Position numbers and translations under genes: made by a program. Below are positions 1 to 11,202 of a DNA stretch of 64,000 nucleotides, piece by piece (position 1 is the first letter of the stretch; each line of letters starts with the position of its first letter). The notes beneath the pieces were generated by a model. That model was not told where the DNA came from. It made no database searches and worked only from the letters and a program-made list of their open reading frames with translations. Source of the DNA: Sphaerolaimus hirsutus (taxonomy: Eukaryota; Nematoda; Chromadorea; Monhysterida; Sphaerolaimidae); NCBI GenBank assembly GCA_964036195.1, contig OZ038459.1, positions 9,607,206 to 9,671,205 of the forward strand. The letters are read 5' to 3'.

Positions 1-28
1 AATGTATTCACTCAGTACTCAAGTATAT

Positions 29-1707
29 GTAAACTGCGTTCGGATCAAGTCCGGCAGTCACTTTTTCAACGGACGTCTGACGCTATAACTCGCGCTATGG
101 GGGGAGTTAAGGGCTGAAATTTTGGGGGAATATAGCCGACATTCCCCCCCTACTATACACCAACGCATATGCGATTGCGACCCGTTTTAGTGTGGGTCGC
201 CGCATATGCAAAAAAAATTGTGCAGTTTTCGATGTCCGGATCAAGTCCGGCACCCAGTGGTTCTTCACCACTTCGTAACTCCAGATACATGAACAGGATG
301 ACTCTGAAACTTGGGGGGGGGGGGGTTAAGGGCGACATCCACAACTTACTGTACACAGGATGGCGAGTGCCACTGACACACAATAAGTGCCACTCGCCGC
401 GTATCATGCGTTTTTTGGACGCACTGTCCAAATCCAGTCCGGCACCCGATAACTTTTTTCAGAGCGAAGTCAAGTGACCCCTGAGTAAAAAAAGCAACTT
501 GAGTTCATGCTGCTGTTCTTGACGCGCCCTGAAGCGACCACGTCCGGCGTCACAGAATGGTTTCCACCTGCACAATTGATGGGTATTTTAATTTACAGTA
601 GATGTGATAATGTAAAATTTAAAAACCATACTTTAACATGATTTTTACAGTAAACAGTTGTTTTTTATGTTTTACAATTCTGCAGTACCGTACCATACTG
701 TAGAATGCAGTGAAATTTGCTGGCCAGTGCTGAAGTCCAAAACTTCTGACCTCCCTGGAGTTGCATACTTAAACTACACTTAAAATCCATTTTTTGTCAG
801 ACACTTTTAAAGTTGGTTTAGGATGCCCTCTTGGGGAAGGTTAGAGGTATAAAGTTGCGTAAAAGACCTTTCCCCAAAAATGCCCTGCTAAAGAATTTTA
901 ATGGGGGTCAGTGTGATGACATCACCTATGACATCATCGCAGTAGAGATTTGTACCACAATGACGTCATAGGTGATGTCATCACACTGACCCCCATCAAA
1001 ATTCTTCAGCAGGGAATTTTTGGGGAAAGGTCTTTTACGCAACTTTATACCTTAAACCTTCCACAAGAGGGCATCCTAAACCAACTTTTAAAGTGTCTAA
1101 CAAAAAATTAATTTTATGTGTATTTTTAGTATGCAACTCAAGGGAGGTCAGAAGTTCACACTGGATGGGAAATTTCACCGCATTGTACAGTATGGTATCG
1201 TACTGTAGGATTGTAAAACTTACAAAAACGTTCTGTTTACTGTTAATATTGTGTAAACTAACCATTTTTCTTCAATGAAAATCTAGGAGTGCCATCAGTC
1301 CGGATTTGGACAGTGCGTGACGCATGATACGCGGCAAGCAACACTTTTTGTGTGTCAGTGGCACTCGCCATCCTGTGTACAGTAAGATGTGGATGTCGCC
1401 CTTAACCCCCCCCCCATGTTTCAGAGTCACCCTGTTCATGTATCTGGAGTTACGGCACCCGAAGTGGTGAAGAACCACTGGGTGCCGGACTTGATCCGGA
1501 CAACGAAAACCGCACAAGTTTTTGTCGCATATACGGCGACCCACACTAAAACGGGTCGCAATCGCATATGCGTTGGTGTATAGTAGGGGGGGAATGTCGA
1601 CTATATTTCCCCCAAATTTCAGCTCTTAACTCCCACCACAGCGTGAGTTATAGCGTCTGAAGTCCATTCAAAAAGTGACTGCCGGACTTGATCCTAACGC
1701 AGTTTAC
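29..1707. mobile_element. Long foldback (AAACTGCG / GTCCGGCA type)
   Basis: Almost the whole interval is one inverted repeat. The left arm begins GTAAACTGCGTTCGGATCAA and the right arm ends with its near-exact complement around 1690-1707. The turn lies near 930-965, where both sides carry GATGACATCACC or its complement. Arms contain G-runs and the module GTCCGGCA(C/G) that recurs in the foldbacks at 6254, 13662 and 50594. The open frames here (169-477, 1272-1544) are mirror-image translations of the two arms, so not genes. No TSD is clear. Confidence 0.85.
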
Positions 1708-2118
1708 TTTTTGAGTAAACGTAAATACGTTTTAAGAACTATGTGTTTAACCCCCATCAAAATTCTCACTCTGAAAATATAAACCCCTGGGGGTATTTTA
1801 AGAATAACAGAAGTTACCTTTGCGATCACTTTTACTCAGCAGATTTTATAATCTGCAGTTGTTTACTTATGTGGGTGAAAATACAGCAGGTTAATCATAC
1901 ATGAAAAATAAATGACCACCCCGCGCAGACACACGACGGGTCGAGGACATCATGTGTCGAACCACCAAAGGACATCATGTGGTGCACAGTGAAAATCACA
2001 GCGAACTTCTGGTTCGCTGTGCACCACAATGCCAATGTCAGGCTGCAGCCCCACGAAGGCAAGGACCAAGGTGTGGATCCAGTTCGACAGAAGAGAAGAT
2101 TTGCCTGTGGAATAGGCA
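1708..2118. other. Spacer with element remnant and upstream env-frame sequence
   Basis: Positions 1748-1800 resemble the inner part of the CCGTATTTCC family (ccccctgggggtatttt). From about 2014 the frame of the downstream envelope-like gene is open but ends in an in-frame TAG at 2113-2115, so this may be a decayed N-terminal portion or intron. A short inverted repeat built on GGTGCACAG / CTGTGCACC surrounds 1981-2024. No start, promoter or LTR could be recognised. Confidence 0.4.
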
Positions 2119-2496
2119 ATGCCAGTAAAGATGTTGGAGGCCAAAGAGTCGACAATCAGTGGAACGCTGTACGCCAGATTGGATGACAGAAACTCCAAGT
2201 TCCAGTTCCTGCAACATGTAGTCAAAGAAATGACTCAAGCACAATTTGCAATTGTATTGCACCAGTTATGTCAGCTTTGCAAGAACCAGTTGGACATACT
2301 GACTCAGCTGTTCTGTATCGATCCAACATTGGGGATTCGAGCCATGCTGGGAAGACAGGATGTTCATGCAGAGTGGGCAGGAGAAGCAATCATGTTCTGG
2401 GAATGCAAGGAAGTGCAGCCATACATAATTTACCAGTCAGGGAATGTGGGAGAGACATGTTACAAGTACACACCAATAGGGTTCAAACGGGATTGA
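2119..2496 (+). pseudogene. Envelope-like glycoprotein gene, 5' part (interrupted)
   Basis: A 125-codon open frame, genuinely gene-derived up to about 2477; the last codons belong to the inserted element. The protein has repeated Cys, a Leu/Gln-rich helix (about residues 35-65) and a segment with WECKEV then a CYKYTP Cys-Tyr motif. Together with the TM-bearing part after the insertion it looks like the ectodomain of a retroelement or virus-derived envelope glycoprotein. The class (gB-like, phlebovirus-like or other) cannot be fixed by eye. Upstream in the same frame an in-frame TAG lies at 2113, so the true start is lost or in another exon. It is clearly inactivated: split by a 618-bp element and probably lacking its N-terminus. 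A host gene of similar layout is the alternative. Confidence 0.55.
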
Positions 2497-3095
2497 CTTT
2501 TCGGGATCGGGATCGGGATCGGGATTCACTTTTTGAGATTTCGGGATCGGGATCGGGATCGGGATTGGGGTTTCGGGATCGGGATCGGGATCGGGATTGG
2601 TTTTTTGAGATTTCGGGATCGGGATCGGGATCGGGATTGGCCGGGATTGGGGTCACGGGATCGGGATCGGGATTGGGATAGGCATTTTTCCGGGATCGGG
2701 ATTGGGTTCTAGGGATAGAGATTTTGGCCATTTTTCTGGCATTCACAGTTGTTCATAAAGGTCTCAAAACACTGTTGGATGCCAGAAAAGTGCATAAAAT
2801 TGACGCTGGGGGTTTGCATCCACTTTTTTGCATGCAAAAACCTCATTATTTCACTTTTTATAATTTCCACTAATTTTTCCGGGATCGGGATCCCGGACTT
2901 GGGAGTTTCTCGGGATCGGGATCGGGATTTGAAAATTCTCGGGATCGGGATCGGGATCGGGATTGGTCTTTTTGAGATTTCGGGATCGGGATCGGGATCG
3001 GGATTGGGGTTTCGGGATCGGGATCGGGATCGGGACTGGTAAATCCCGGAATTTCACGGGATCCGGGATCGGGATCGGGATCCCGTTTGAACCCT
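2478..3095. mobile_element. GGGATC-array TIR element with 10-bp TSD
   Basis: Terminal inverted repeats AGGGTTCAAACGGGAT at 2478 and ATCCCGTTTGAACCCT ending at 3095. The 10-bp duplication ACACACCAAT is at 2468-2477 and 3096-3105. The interior is mostly arrays of the hexamer GGGATC with spacers such as TTTTTGAGATTT. Long RD/DRDRD-rich open frames on both strands are translations of the hexamer. A 9-10 bp TSD would suit a Mutator-like element, but the superfamily is inferred only. A relative lies at 25500-25642. Confidence 0.9.
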
Positions 3096-3877
3096 ACACA
3101 CCAATGAGATTGGATAAGGATGGGCCTTTGTGGTTCAAGAACCCAGGCAGCAGAGACCTAGTGGCAAAATCACCAGAAGAAGACTGCAGCCACACCACAC
3201 CGCACCTGTACAAAGATGAGCACAGACAGTGGAAATCTGCTCATGGAATGGTGCATGTCACAGAGACACCAACTGAAATGACATGGAAGGGACAATGGCA
3301 GGCCTTCATGTTTGATGCACCTCACCTATTCACCAACATAGTCAACAGGGTGACCAATTTCATGGATGTCAGAGGCCAAATTCAAAGACGTCAAAATCTA
3401 GAGCATGTCCAGAGTCAGTTGATCGACTATACAGCAAATATGTCATTGGATCACAGAGTGATCAAGACCAGAGTGATCAAGAATTCAATAGAGGGCATTG
3501 GAGCCAGGATTGGACAGACAGCCACAGGAATAGGCAAGGCATATGGTCACTACATATCTGGAGTGTCAAAGGGGTACACCAATTTCCTGGGAGGAATGCT
3601 CAAGGGACCCTTCCAAGTGATCATCAACACAATTGCAATGTTGCTGGGAATCACAATCCTGGTGGCTGGAATAGTAGCTGCAGGATACCTGTGGTACAAC
3701 TGGAGGATAGCCACAAAAAAGCCAGTAATTCCACCATGTGTGTACACATGTATATGGAAATGCATAGTGTGCCCATTCAAGTGCGTATGGCTATGTTTTA
3801 GAGCGATCAAAAACACTGCCAAGAAATCAGTCCAGAAAGAAATTTTTTTAATTCATACTGTGTCTGATCACCAATAA
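3096..3877 (+). pseudogene. Envelope-like glycoprotein gene, 3' part with TM anchor
   Basis: This continues the frame interrupted at 2477: element plus one TSD copy is 628 bp, which moves frame 1 to frame 2, exactly the frame open here. The region codes for a long ectodomain with amphipathic helices. Then comes a hydrophobic span (around IAMLLGITILVAGIVAAGYL) followed by WYNWR, a basic stop-transfer, and a Cys-rich cytoplasmic tail (CVYTCIWKCIVC). This type I membrane layout fits a retroelement envelope protein. Stop TAA is at 3875-3877, overlapping an AATAAA signal. No pol, gag or LTR is recognisable beside it, so it is an orphan env-like gene. Neighbouring DNA is element remnants. Confidence 0.6.
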
Positions 3878-3878
3878 A
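3873..3878 (+). promoter_or_regulatory. Poly(A) signal AATAAA
   Basis: AATAAA overlaps the stop codon of the envelope-like frame, a compact arrangement seen in some retroelement genes. A similar string, ATCGACAATAAAGTAACTTG, occurs at about 5356, hinting at a second, further decayed 3' end. Confidence 0.5.
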
Positions 3879-4316
3879 GTACCTGAAACAACTTTGAACC
3901 CCCTTCTTTCAACACGCAACAACAAAATAAATATATTCGGCTGCCAGCAAGTGAACGTTTTGGCTACAACGGAAAGTCGGACCACAACAGAGACCGTCGC
4001 TCATTACGGTCTTGGAGTTGCCGGAATCGGTGGCAGAGGTCGCTAATTTCGGTGGCTTCATCACAACTCAAATGACTTGTATAAGTGTGTAGACGTATAT
4101 ACACTGCTCTCACATAGCAGAGTCATCGTTTTTTACATGTGTACTGCATCTACAAGTGTAACTGTGTTGACAAGACCACTTAGTTTTGGGCTAGAAGTTG
4201 ACAAGTCCATCCCCTGCATCCTTTTTTATGAGGAAAAATGCAAGAAATGTGATAAGTCCACTGTGGACGCTGATTTCTAAAAGGCAACAAGTCAATATAT
4301 TTCCCATAATGTTGCA
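3879..4316. other. 3' flank of env-like gene and element remnant
   Basis: No gene seen. Positions 3960-4050 are unusually GC-rich (tacaacggaaagtcgg and following) and could be untranslated or LTR-like sequence, but no matching copy exists in the window. Positions 4070-4170 resemble the core of CCGTATTTCC elements (ctctcacatagcagagtcat, compare 23600). Confidence 0.4.
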
Positions 4317-4744
4317 ATTACAGCTCCGGCATTAAATTGACCAGCGTAAAATTGAATTTGGACATAAAATAAATTACATTTGAATGGATAAAGATACGAC
4401 ATTGTTATTTCAGTCAAAGAAACCTTAGATGCAGACGTTTCTTGTGTCCAAAGCTCATGAGTTTATTTTAATCATACTGGGAGTTATGAATTGTAGCATA
4501 ATTTTTTCAATTATGCACTGTAAGTTGTGTAAAATTAGGGCATAAAATTGAAAACATTTCTGCCAAAAATTCATAACTTCAAGTACAATTAAAATAAACT
4601 GATGAGCTCTGGACACAAGCAACATCTGCATGTGCACTTTCTTTGACTGAAATTACAATGCCATATCTTTATCCATCACCTGTAATTAATATTACACCCA
4701 AAAATCAATTTTACGCCTGGTCAATTTTACGCCCGAGCTGTAAT
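4317..4744. mobile_element. Foldback with GGCGTAAAATTGACC words
   Basis: Inverted repeat: the left end ATTACAGCTC is matched by GAGCTGTAAT ending at 4744. Arms share the word (G)CGTAAAATTGA(CC), used once or twice per arm. The loop is near 4500-4530. No TSD recognised; no coding capacity. Confidence 0.75.
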
Positions 4745-4879
4745 CGCAGCATAAAGCAGCCTCTGCTTCCCAAGGAACAAAAATGTTCTCAGTGCAAGAA
4801 CGCGACAAGTCCATTTCTCTCCCCGAAACAGTTTTGCTCTGACCGAATGGAATGTTATGGACACCCAATTTTTAACATA

Positions 4880-5142
4880 CCGTATTTCCTCGAAATACCC
4901 CCCGGGGGTGATTGTTCCATAGTGGTCCCGAGAGGGGGGGGGGGGTTAAACGAGGGGGGTATTTCGAGGGGGGGTTATTATTTCACAAGAAATTTTTTTA
5001 AATCCCAGTACGAAATTGTCGTCTGAAATGTACGCAGACGTCGAAAAATACAACAAAAACCGCCATTTATAAGGTTATGTACACTAATATAAGTACATAG
5101 ATGGTATAAACACTGTTCTAACGTGATTCCGAGTGACTACGG
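4880..5142. mobile_element. CCGTATTTCC element, internally truncated
   Basis: Begins with TA then CCGTATTTCCTCGAAATACC at 4880 and has typical G-runs ending in GTATTTCGAGG. It continues with the usual core (cactgttctaacgtgattcc) to a degenerate ACGGTA near 5142. The right word array is missing. Confidence 0.75.
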
Positions 5143-6253
5143 TATACGTTGAGTGAAGTGGCTGAAAATTTGACAATTTATTGTCAACATATGGAACTTA
5201 AAGGAAATCATGAGAGAGCCAAATTGGACATGCAGCATGGCCATGGGCCTGGAATTGGGTTTGAAACTTAAAATGCGATTTACTGAAAATCACATTTTGT
5301 GGACTTGTCAACTTTTAGAATTAGACGCCTCAATTGTATTTTCACCTGATCTGATCGACAATAAAGTAACTTGAACAATCAAAAACATTTTTCATACACA
5401 AACTCACCGAAACTGCCATGATTGCAATTCTAACTGCAATAAAGTTCGAGCAGGGGAAATCAACCACTTAAAGAGTCATCGACTCACTACGGGAACGAAA
5501 TCATCATTTCAGTGGCTTGATTAAAAAATTAAAAAATCAACAAATTTTCCAACTTTGCAGTATGGTGTAGTTTTCAACTGAAATTTGGAAAACTCATTAA
5601 TCACGCTCATTGGGGTTCGCGGGGGTTCAATATATAGGCTTTTCCAAGGTGTAGAAGGAAGAAAAGGGAAAAAATCGTTAAAAGTTGGAGAAAAACAGCT
5701 AAAAATAGGTATATAAGTACATACAGTAAATACAAAAAAATAGCCAAAAAGGCAATACGGAACATGAATTAGAATTTTGAAGGTGAAAAACTATAAAAAG
5801 GTACGAAAATTAGCGATTTTAAGCGAAAATTTGGGCAAAATTTCTTTAAAATCGCTCCAGATAGATAGATAGCTGGCCGATTGGGGGGGGATAAGGGGAT
5901 AGTAGCCCAAAATTTGCTACCATGGGTTAATTAGCCGTCATATGTCGGTGTAGTATATAATATTGAGGTAATGTGCTTCCATGTACCTCCAGTGTGTAAC
6001 TTCACTCCCAAAGTAACAACCCCCTTTTATAACCTTGTTTCATCAGAATTCCGTGCCAAACTTTACCTGAAGTCACAAACATTCGACTATTTTCCGGTTA
6101 TTTAAGCACTATTCCATGCCCAACTTCACTTGAAGTCACGAATGTTCAACAAAAAGCGATTTATGTCACGAGTTGACATAAAAATGGATATGTTTGACAG
6201 AAATCACCACTTTTATTGTTAAGTCATGGCTCCGAAGCTATTCATCGGCTATA
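5143..6253. repeat. Dispersed repeats, no gene
   Basis: Positions 5143-5590 look unique and carry no convincing ORF. Positions 5600-5960 resemble the interior of the CAGGGGTCTC / CTATCTATC family (compare 59276-59411 complement and 63900). Positions 5980-6250 match 37890-38060 (gcactattccatgccaaact, cacttgaagtcac), a dispersed repeat interrupted here by the foldback at 6254. Confidence 0.5.
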
Positions 6254-6551
6254 TAAACACCTTCCCGGTCACGTCCGGCAGCCATTTTTTGATTTTACTT
6301 CTTATATCCTATCCCCAGTTCTAGGGCGCCCCCGAGGCTGAAACTTGGGGGGGATAATGTCGCAACCCCCCTCTACTTCGCATGAATTGGGGGGGGTCGC
6401 CGCGACCCCCCCAATTCATGCGAAGTAGAGGGGGGTTGCGCCAATATATCCCCCAAGTTTCAGCCTCGGGGGCGCCGTAGAACTGGGGATAGGATAAATA
6501 TAAGAAGTAAAATCAAAAAATGGCTGCCGGACGTGACCGGGAAGGTGTTTA
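6254..6551. mobile_element. Compact near-perfect palindrome (TAAACACCTTCCCGG)
   Basis: Left end TAAACACCTTCCCGGTCACG, right end its complement; the arms match nearly perfectly up to the centre around 6400 (GGGGGGTCGCCGCGACCCCC). Flanked by TA on both sides. Non-coding. It is expected to extrude a long hairpin. A larger relative is at 13662-14793. Confidence 0.9.
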
Positions 6552-7419
6552 TAACATCACCTTCAAGTCCTGCCACCTGTCTGATATACCTGTATATGTT
6601 GACTCATAACTATATCTCAGAGCTTTTGAAAAAATGGTTTAATTTTAAAATAGAACCCTTTTTTGGAACAAAACCGTATTTTTATTTAAAAAACAGGTCG
6701 TTGAAAAAAAAATTGTTTTCGGCCATCCCGGCCATTCTTGGTAAATTTTGGTATAAAACTAGGTAGTGTGAGAGAAAATGAAAATTTCAGCAATTAAGTT
6801 AAAGGTAAACTAGGTATACTCCGGTTACTTTACACCCTGCACGCGTGGTTCCCGCTGGAAGTGTGCCAACGATGGTTAACGCGTCCGAGTTTCATAAAAA
6901 GATGACAAAATTGATTGTTGTTATAATGTTATTCATTAACATATTCACATCGATGAATTTTTTTCATATTTTTATGGAAATCGCATGATTTAAAAATAAT
7001 TGGCACGCTTCCAACACAAGACATAAATCAGTGCGAGGGCAGAGTAGCACGTACGCCGAGTATACTCAGGTACATATCGGTAGGTAATGAATATCGCCAT
7101 GTAGAAGCACCTAGTGCGCTAGCACCGACCGACACCGTGCATTTTTGCCACCGGCGCCATTGAAAAATAGCGCCAATGGAACCATATGACGCTTTTCAAA
7201 AACGCAAAAAGTGATCGCCCCCTGGAATAATTTGTCGCGTCAAGTCAAGAATAGCCAATAAAACTTCCCAATCAAAAGTCTAACTTAACGAGACAACAAT
7301 CTGACAGAAAAGTTATTCATGAAAATACAACAGTTAAATAAATGAAAGATAAATTGACAAGAGCAAGCTGAATTGACTACCACACAAAGAAATGCAGCAT
7401 AGCGTTTGCGAGTTACAAC
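6552..7419. other. No gene recognised
   Basis: 6552-6610 continues the dispersed repeat shared with 38110-38150 (tgtctgatatacctgtatat). The remainder has short ORFs only. 7140-7185 shows a trace of GGCGCC words (accggcgccattgaaaaata). Nothing further can be assigned. Confidence 0.4.
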
Positions 7420-7592
7420 TAGTGTTGGAAAAACGCAATGGTGCTGGCGCACGGCGCTAGCGCCAAAGCAAACCGCGCCACAGCACTTTTCGGCACTAAG
7501 TGCTAATTTGGCACCATAGGCGTTTATCGCTGGACGAGGGAAAAGTGCCGCCGCGCTGGGCGCCAAAAACTTGGCGTCTTTTTCCATCACTA
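7420..7592. mobile_element. GGCGCC-family element, short degraded copy
   Basis: Ends TAGTGTTGGAAAAACGC and TTTTTCCATCACTA with GGCGC words between. Flanks GTTACAAC and GTTTCAAA agree at 6 of 8 positions, consistent with an old 8-bp TSD. Non-coding. Confidence 0.75.
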
Positions 7593-7800
7593 GTTTCAAA
7601 CCGTCCAAACTGAAATACAAATGTACGAATATTACTTATGAAGGCACATCAATGGGACGTACAAAACATACCAAAATGCTTACACCAGCGAGAATGCTTA
7701 CAAAAGTAAGCGAAATAGGTAGCTATTATAATGCCGCGTCAAACAGCACACTGAAATAATCGTTCTAATGTATTGCAAAAATCGTGAAAGAATTATTCAG

Positions 7801-8050
7801 GGGGAGGAAGCAGAATAGAAGGACCATCTCACCATCTCATCAAAGCCCAACCCACATACCTAGAAAAATGAAACGGCATCACTGGACATCCGCGCAGCAG
7901 CTGGAACAGTGCCAAAGCGCGGCACTTGTCCACGTGCACTGCATGCAGACTGAAAAAGGGCACATGGGTTACAACGGAATGGCATCATTTGTCTGCTCAT
8001 GGAACCATGGAACCATCAACACTTTTGCCTTTGACACGAGCTTGCTCCAG
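7801..8050 (+). CDS. Candidate internal exon, unknown protein
   Basis: Open reading through 250 nt between a possible acceptor (gaattattcag at 7800) and a strong donor CTCCAG|GTGAGA at 8050/8051. It would enter at phase 2 and leave at phase 0. The encoded segment is not low-complexity and includes HHWTSAQQLEQCQ and NGMASFVCSWNHGTINTFAF, with several Cys. A second acceptor-like CCTAG lies at 7860 and a second donor CTCGAG|GTGAGT about 30 nt downstream. I do not recognise the protein; no neighbouring exon can be linked. The frame has no ATG at its start, so it is an internal exon or a fragment. Confidence 0.4.
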
Positions 8051-9039
8051 GTGAGAGAAAAAACGAGCCTGCTCGAGGTGAGTTGTACAAAGGTAGGATA
8101 TTTTTTACAGCAGAATTCTCAGTAAATTCATGATCACATTCACCACATCAAGGACGTAGCCAGGGGGGGGGGGGGGCGGGGGAGCGGCCGCTTTTTGTGT
8201 AATTCGTAAAAATTTTGCGCGCAAGTGCGCATTTTCCTCCGAGCAAACCACTTGTTCGTTTTACTAGTTGCGACAGTCCAAAGCGTGTTCATTTTCCCCT
8301 CTCAATTCTGTGTATTTGTGAAAATTACGAACATATACACCGGGCCGTGGCACATATGCCAACGCCAATGGCGCCATGACGTTGCGCCTACAGATGGCGC
8401 TGGCACCATCATCTTACTACACGGGCCAAATTTTAGGGGGGGGGGCGCCGTCCCCCCGTTCACCGGGTTCAGTAATAAGCCCGCACGCACAAATACCCAT
8501 TCCGCACAAATACCCGTTTCACACAATATCCATTATGCACGAATGATCAGTCGTGTGCGTAATGGACAATTGTGCGTGATGGGTTCGATTTTGTGCGTAA
8601 TAGGCATGCCCCTTATTGAACCAACCAAATTGGTTCCATACATGCGCAAAATCGGAATACGAATTACATAAGGGGTGAATTATTTTCGGCATTGCAGCGA
8701 CCAGCTAAAAACTAAGCTACAATACAAGCTTACGAGCTACAACGCATAAAATAGAAACAACTAAAAAAACAACAGAAACAAAACATAACCATAGCAAAAG
8801 AACCAACCACCACACGCAGTGCAGGACCGGGTACGGCTAGTGGTGAGAAAGACCAAATTCACCCGCAAACAGCTTGGCACAGCGCCAAGATTCGGCACCG
8901 CCGCCATTTATCCACAAGCAAACTGCAAAAAAAAACGGGAAACATTAGAAATGTACAAAAAACAAATGTAAATGAAGAAATAAATGTAAATGGAAGACAT
9001 TGTTAACTCCAAACGACGGATAAAACGCTGACAACTCAC
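8051..9039. repeat. G-tract, CACAAATACCC array and spacer
   Basis: A long G-run lies at 8162-8180. Positions 8478-8610 hold a small inverted array of GCACAAATACCC-like words and complements (gtgcgtaatgg), related to the CACGCACAAACGCCCATC foldback at 60128-62440. A further G-run is at 8438-8447. Positions 8660-9030 show no gene. Confidence 0.6.
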
Positions 9040-9258
9040 CATTGCTTGCAGATACGGCGCGGGAACCAAAAGTATTGAGATAGAATAGATGGTAGACAGC
9101 AGAAAGGCAGCTTCGGTGAAGTCAGGCGTCGTAATTTGTCCTCGCTCAAACCGGAAACTAGGCGCGAGACGAAAATTCCTCAGCTTATTCCGAGTCCCGG
9201 GACGTTCCACGAGTCGGACGCCTGTAAAGTACCTGCCGCGGTTACAAAAAAGCCGCAA
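9040..9258 (-). CDS. Candidate exon with hydrophobic segment, minus strand
   Basis: Minus-strand open frame ending at a near-consensus donor, ATG|GTGAGT (exon edge 9040). The frame is charged and Arg-rich first, then has a hydrophobic stretch AAFLLSTIYSISILLVPAP that could be a membrane segment. The upstream edge is unclear: no ATG is in frame (the listed start would be TTG) and GCGGCAG at about 9235 is a possible acceptor. The protein is not recognised. The overlapping plus-strand frame 9089-9418 lacks splice support. Confidence 0.3.
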
Positions 9259-9885
9259 AACACAAAAAACGCCGAAAATGGATCAAAAACGTAACTTTTC
9301 GCTGCGCACGGAACGGACAATCTCCATCATAGTTTTTTTAAACGGGAAAAAACTGAGCGACCACTCGTTCCTTCCCGTTATTATATCAGGAACGGGACCA
9401 ATCATGAACAAACGGTAATCATGTATTTATCGCCGTGAATTGTTTTGATCAGTAGTTTTATTGGAAAACAATTATGTGTACCTAATTGCACAACGATTTC
9501 CCATTATTTATGTTAAATTTCATTTGCGAATACTAGCTGTTTTCATAGCTAAATTGTTGATGAGTATGGTGGAAATTTTTGAGGTCATAACGAATGGTTC
9601 CTTTTTGCCCGCGCCATTGTTTCAAAATATCCGATATTTATTTTTAGTTGATATGGCAACCTGCCAAATGAAAAATGATGTCATGTAATAATGTGGGCCA
9701 CCCGTTCAGAACTGCGAAAATATCACACTTTAGCGATCTTCGCGGTTGCACGCACAATTGATTCTGACAGGAATACTTCGTAAATGAACTTGGCACGCAT
9801 CCACTTCTTATATTTCCAGTAAAGCTGGTGGATTCCGTTTTTTATCTCGCCTTGACGCACAGAATTGTTTTTGCGATTTTAGGCG
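9259..9885. other. No gene recognised
   Basis: AT-rich sequence with short ORFs only; no repeat family of this window is evident. It forms the left flank of the nested block that begins at 9886. Confidence 0.4.
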
Positions 9886-10089
9886 CTCCACACAAGCGAT
9901 TTTAAAAATGAGTTCGAAAGTTTTTGGCAAAGAATGAATACCATAGAAGAGCGCCGTTCTATTTTTTTCGTCAACTTGTTTACCTGCTGTTCTATTGGAG
10001 GTTGACGTAAAAAATAAAATTCAAGTCAGAAAAATTCATACTTCGCCAAAAAACGTTTGAACTTATTTTGAAAATCGCTGTGTGTGGAG
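9886..10089. mobile_element. Short inverted-repeat element CTCCACACAAGCG
   Basis: Left CTCCACACAAGCGATTTTAA and right TTTTGAAAATCGCTGTGTGTGGAG-like arm form an imperfect inverted repeat of about 200 bp. The centre contains TTCTATT words similar to the TCTAATAGAAGG family (53831). No TSD found. Confidence 0.6.
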
Positions 10090-11202
10090 AAGCTTTCTCC
10101 AACATTTCTCCGTGTGGAACCAGAGTTGCGAAAGTGTATTTACACTTACCCGATATACCCGGGTAAATGGGTATTTATATTTACACTAGTGATGGAATGG
10201 CGCCATGGCGCTGGCGCCCTTTAATGGCGCCAAAGGGCGCCAGCGCCATTGGCGCTTGGCGCCCTTTTCTGTGGCGGCATCTGGCGCCTGGCGCCATTAT
10301 TTCGAATGGCGCCCTTGGCGCTTGGCGCCATTTTCGCTGGCGCCAATTTGGCGCCCGGCGCCATTGTTTTAGATGGCGCCGGAAATGGCGCCAAAATGCC
10401 GGGATGAACGGTCATATTTTCCATATTAAATTTTCGAATTCACTTATTAATCTGTTGAATGATACCATTTATGCTGTATTTAACACATTCAACTTTGTAT
10501 CGCAATATTGCAAGCATTTCAAGCATTACAAATTTGTGTTCTTGTTGATGGTTTTATATTTTACCAAATAAATTGCGAATCTATAAATATGACCCACAAT
10601 TAGAAAAATGTACATCTAAAAAAATTACCTAATTACATGGTCCGGCTGAAAAGTCCCCGGGCAGTGCTCGCCATTCGCGCTAGGGTTGAGCTACAGTCAT
10701 AAAATTTTGACAGGTTAAGATATCAGGTGTTTTGAGTTTTCACCCAAAATTTCATCCCTCTAGCTTCACCCAGTGCGGAAATGTGGGGGTTACAATTTTG
10801 GTCATTTTGTACTGATGTACAAATGGTGCTCTTGCTCAATTCTGCTTTAAGTTGTGATCGTGAAACTTTGGCTTGTGTAAGCCACCAGTGTTGGCAATGT
10901 GCCAGCACTAACCAACATTAACTATGATATCATAATTAAGCCTAGTTCATATTGTCACTACTGTCACTACTCTCACTACCAAATTCATCATTTTGTCTCT
11001 CCTCAAAAAGTGGTTAATACAGGATGCATTTTGCAAGCACACTGCTGTTGAACGCAGGTAATGTGTCCACTACAGATTAGTAATGAAACATAGGGAAATT
11101 TTAAACACATTACTGCACATTTTACTGCACATTTCAAAACAACATTAAAATCACTGTATTACAACATGATCTCAGATGATCACCAAAAACATCCATCACA
11201 GT

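Noticed and set aside
2268..3042. Open frames with RDRDRD or SGSGSG repeats
   Set aside because: Translations of the GGGATC hexamer array inside the 2478-3095 element.
3900..4050. Possible LTR after the envelope-like gene
   Set aside because: No TG...CA ends, no second copy in the window, no primer-binding site or polypurine tract seen.
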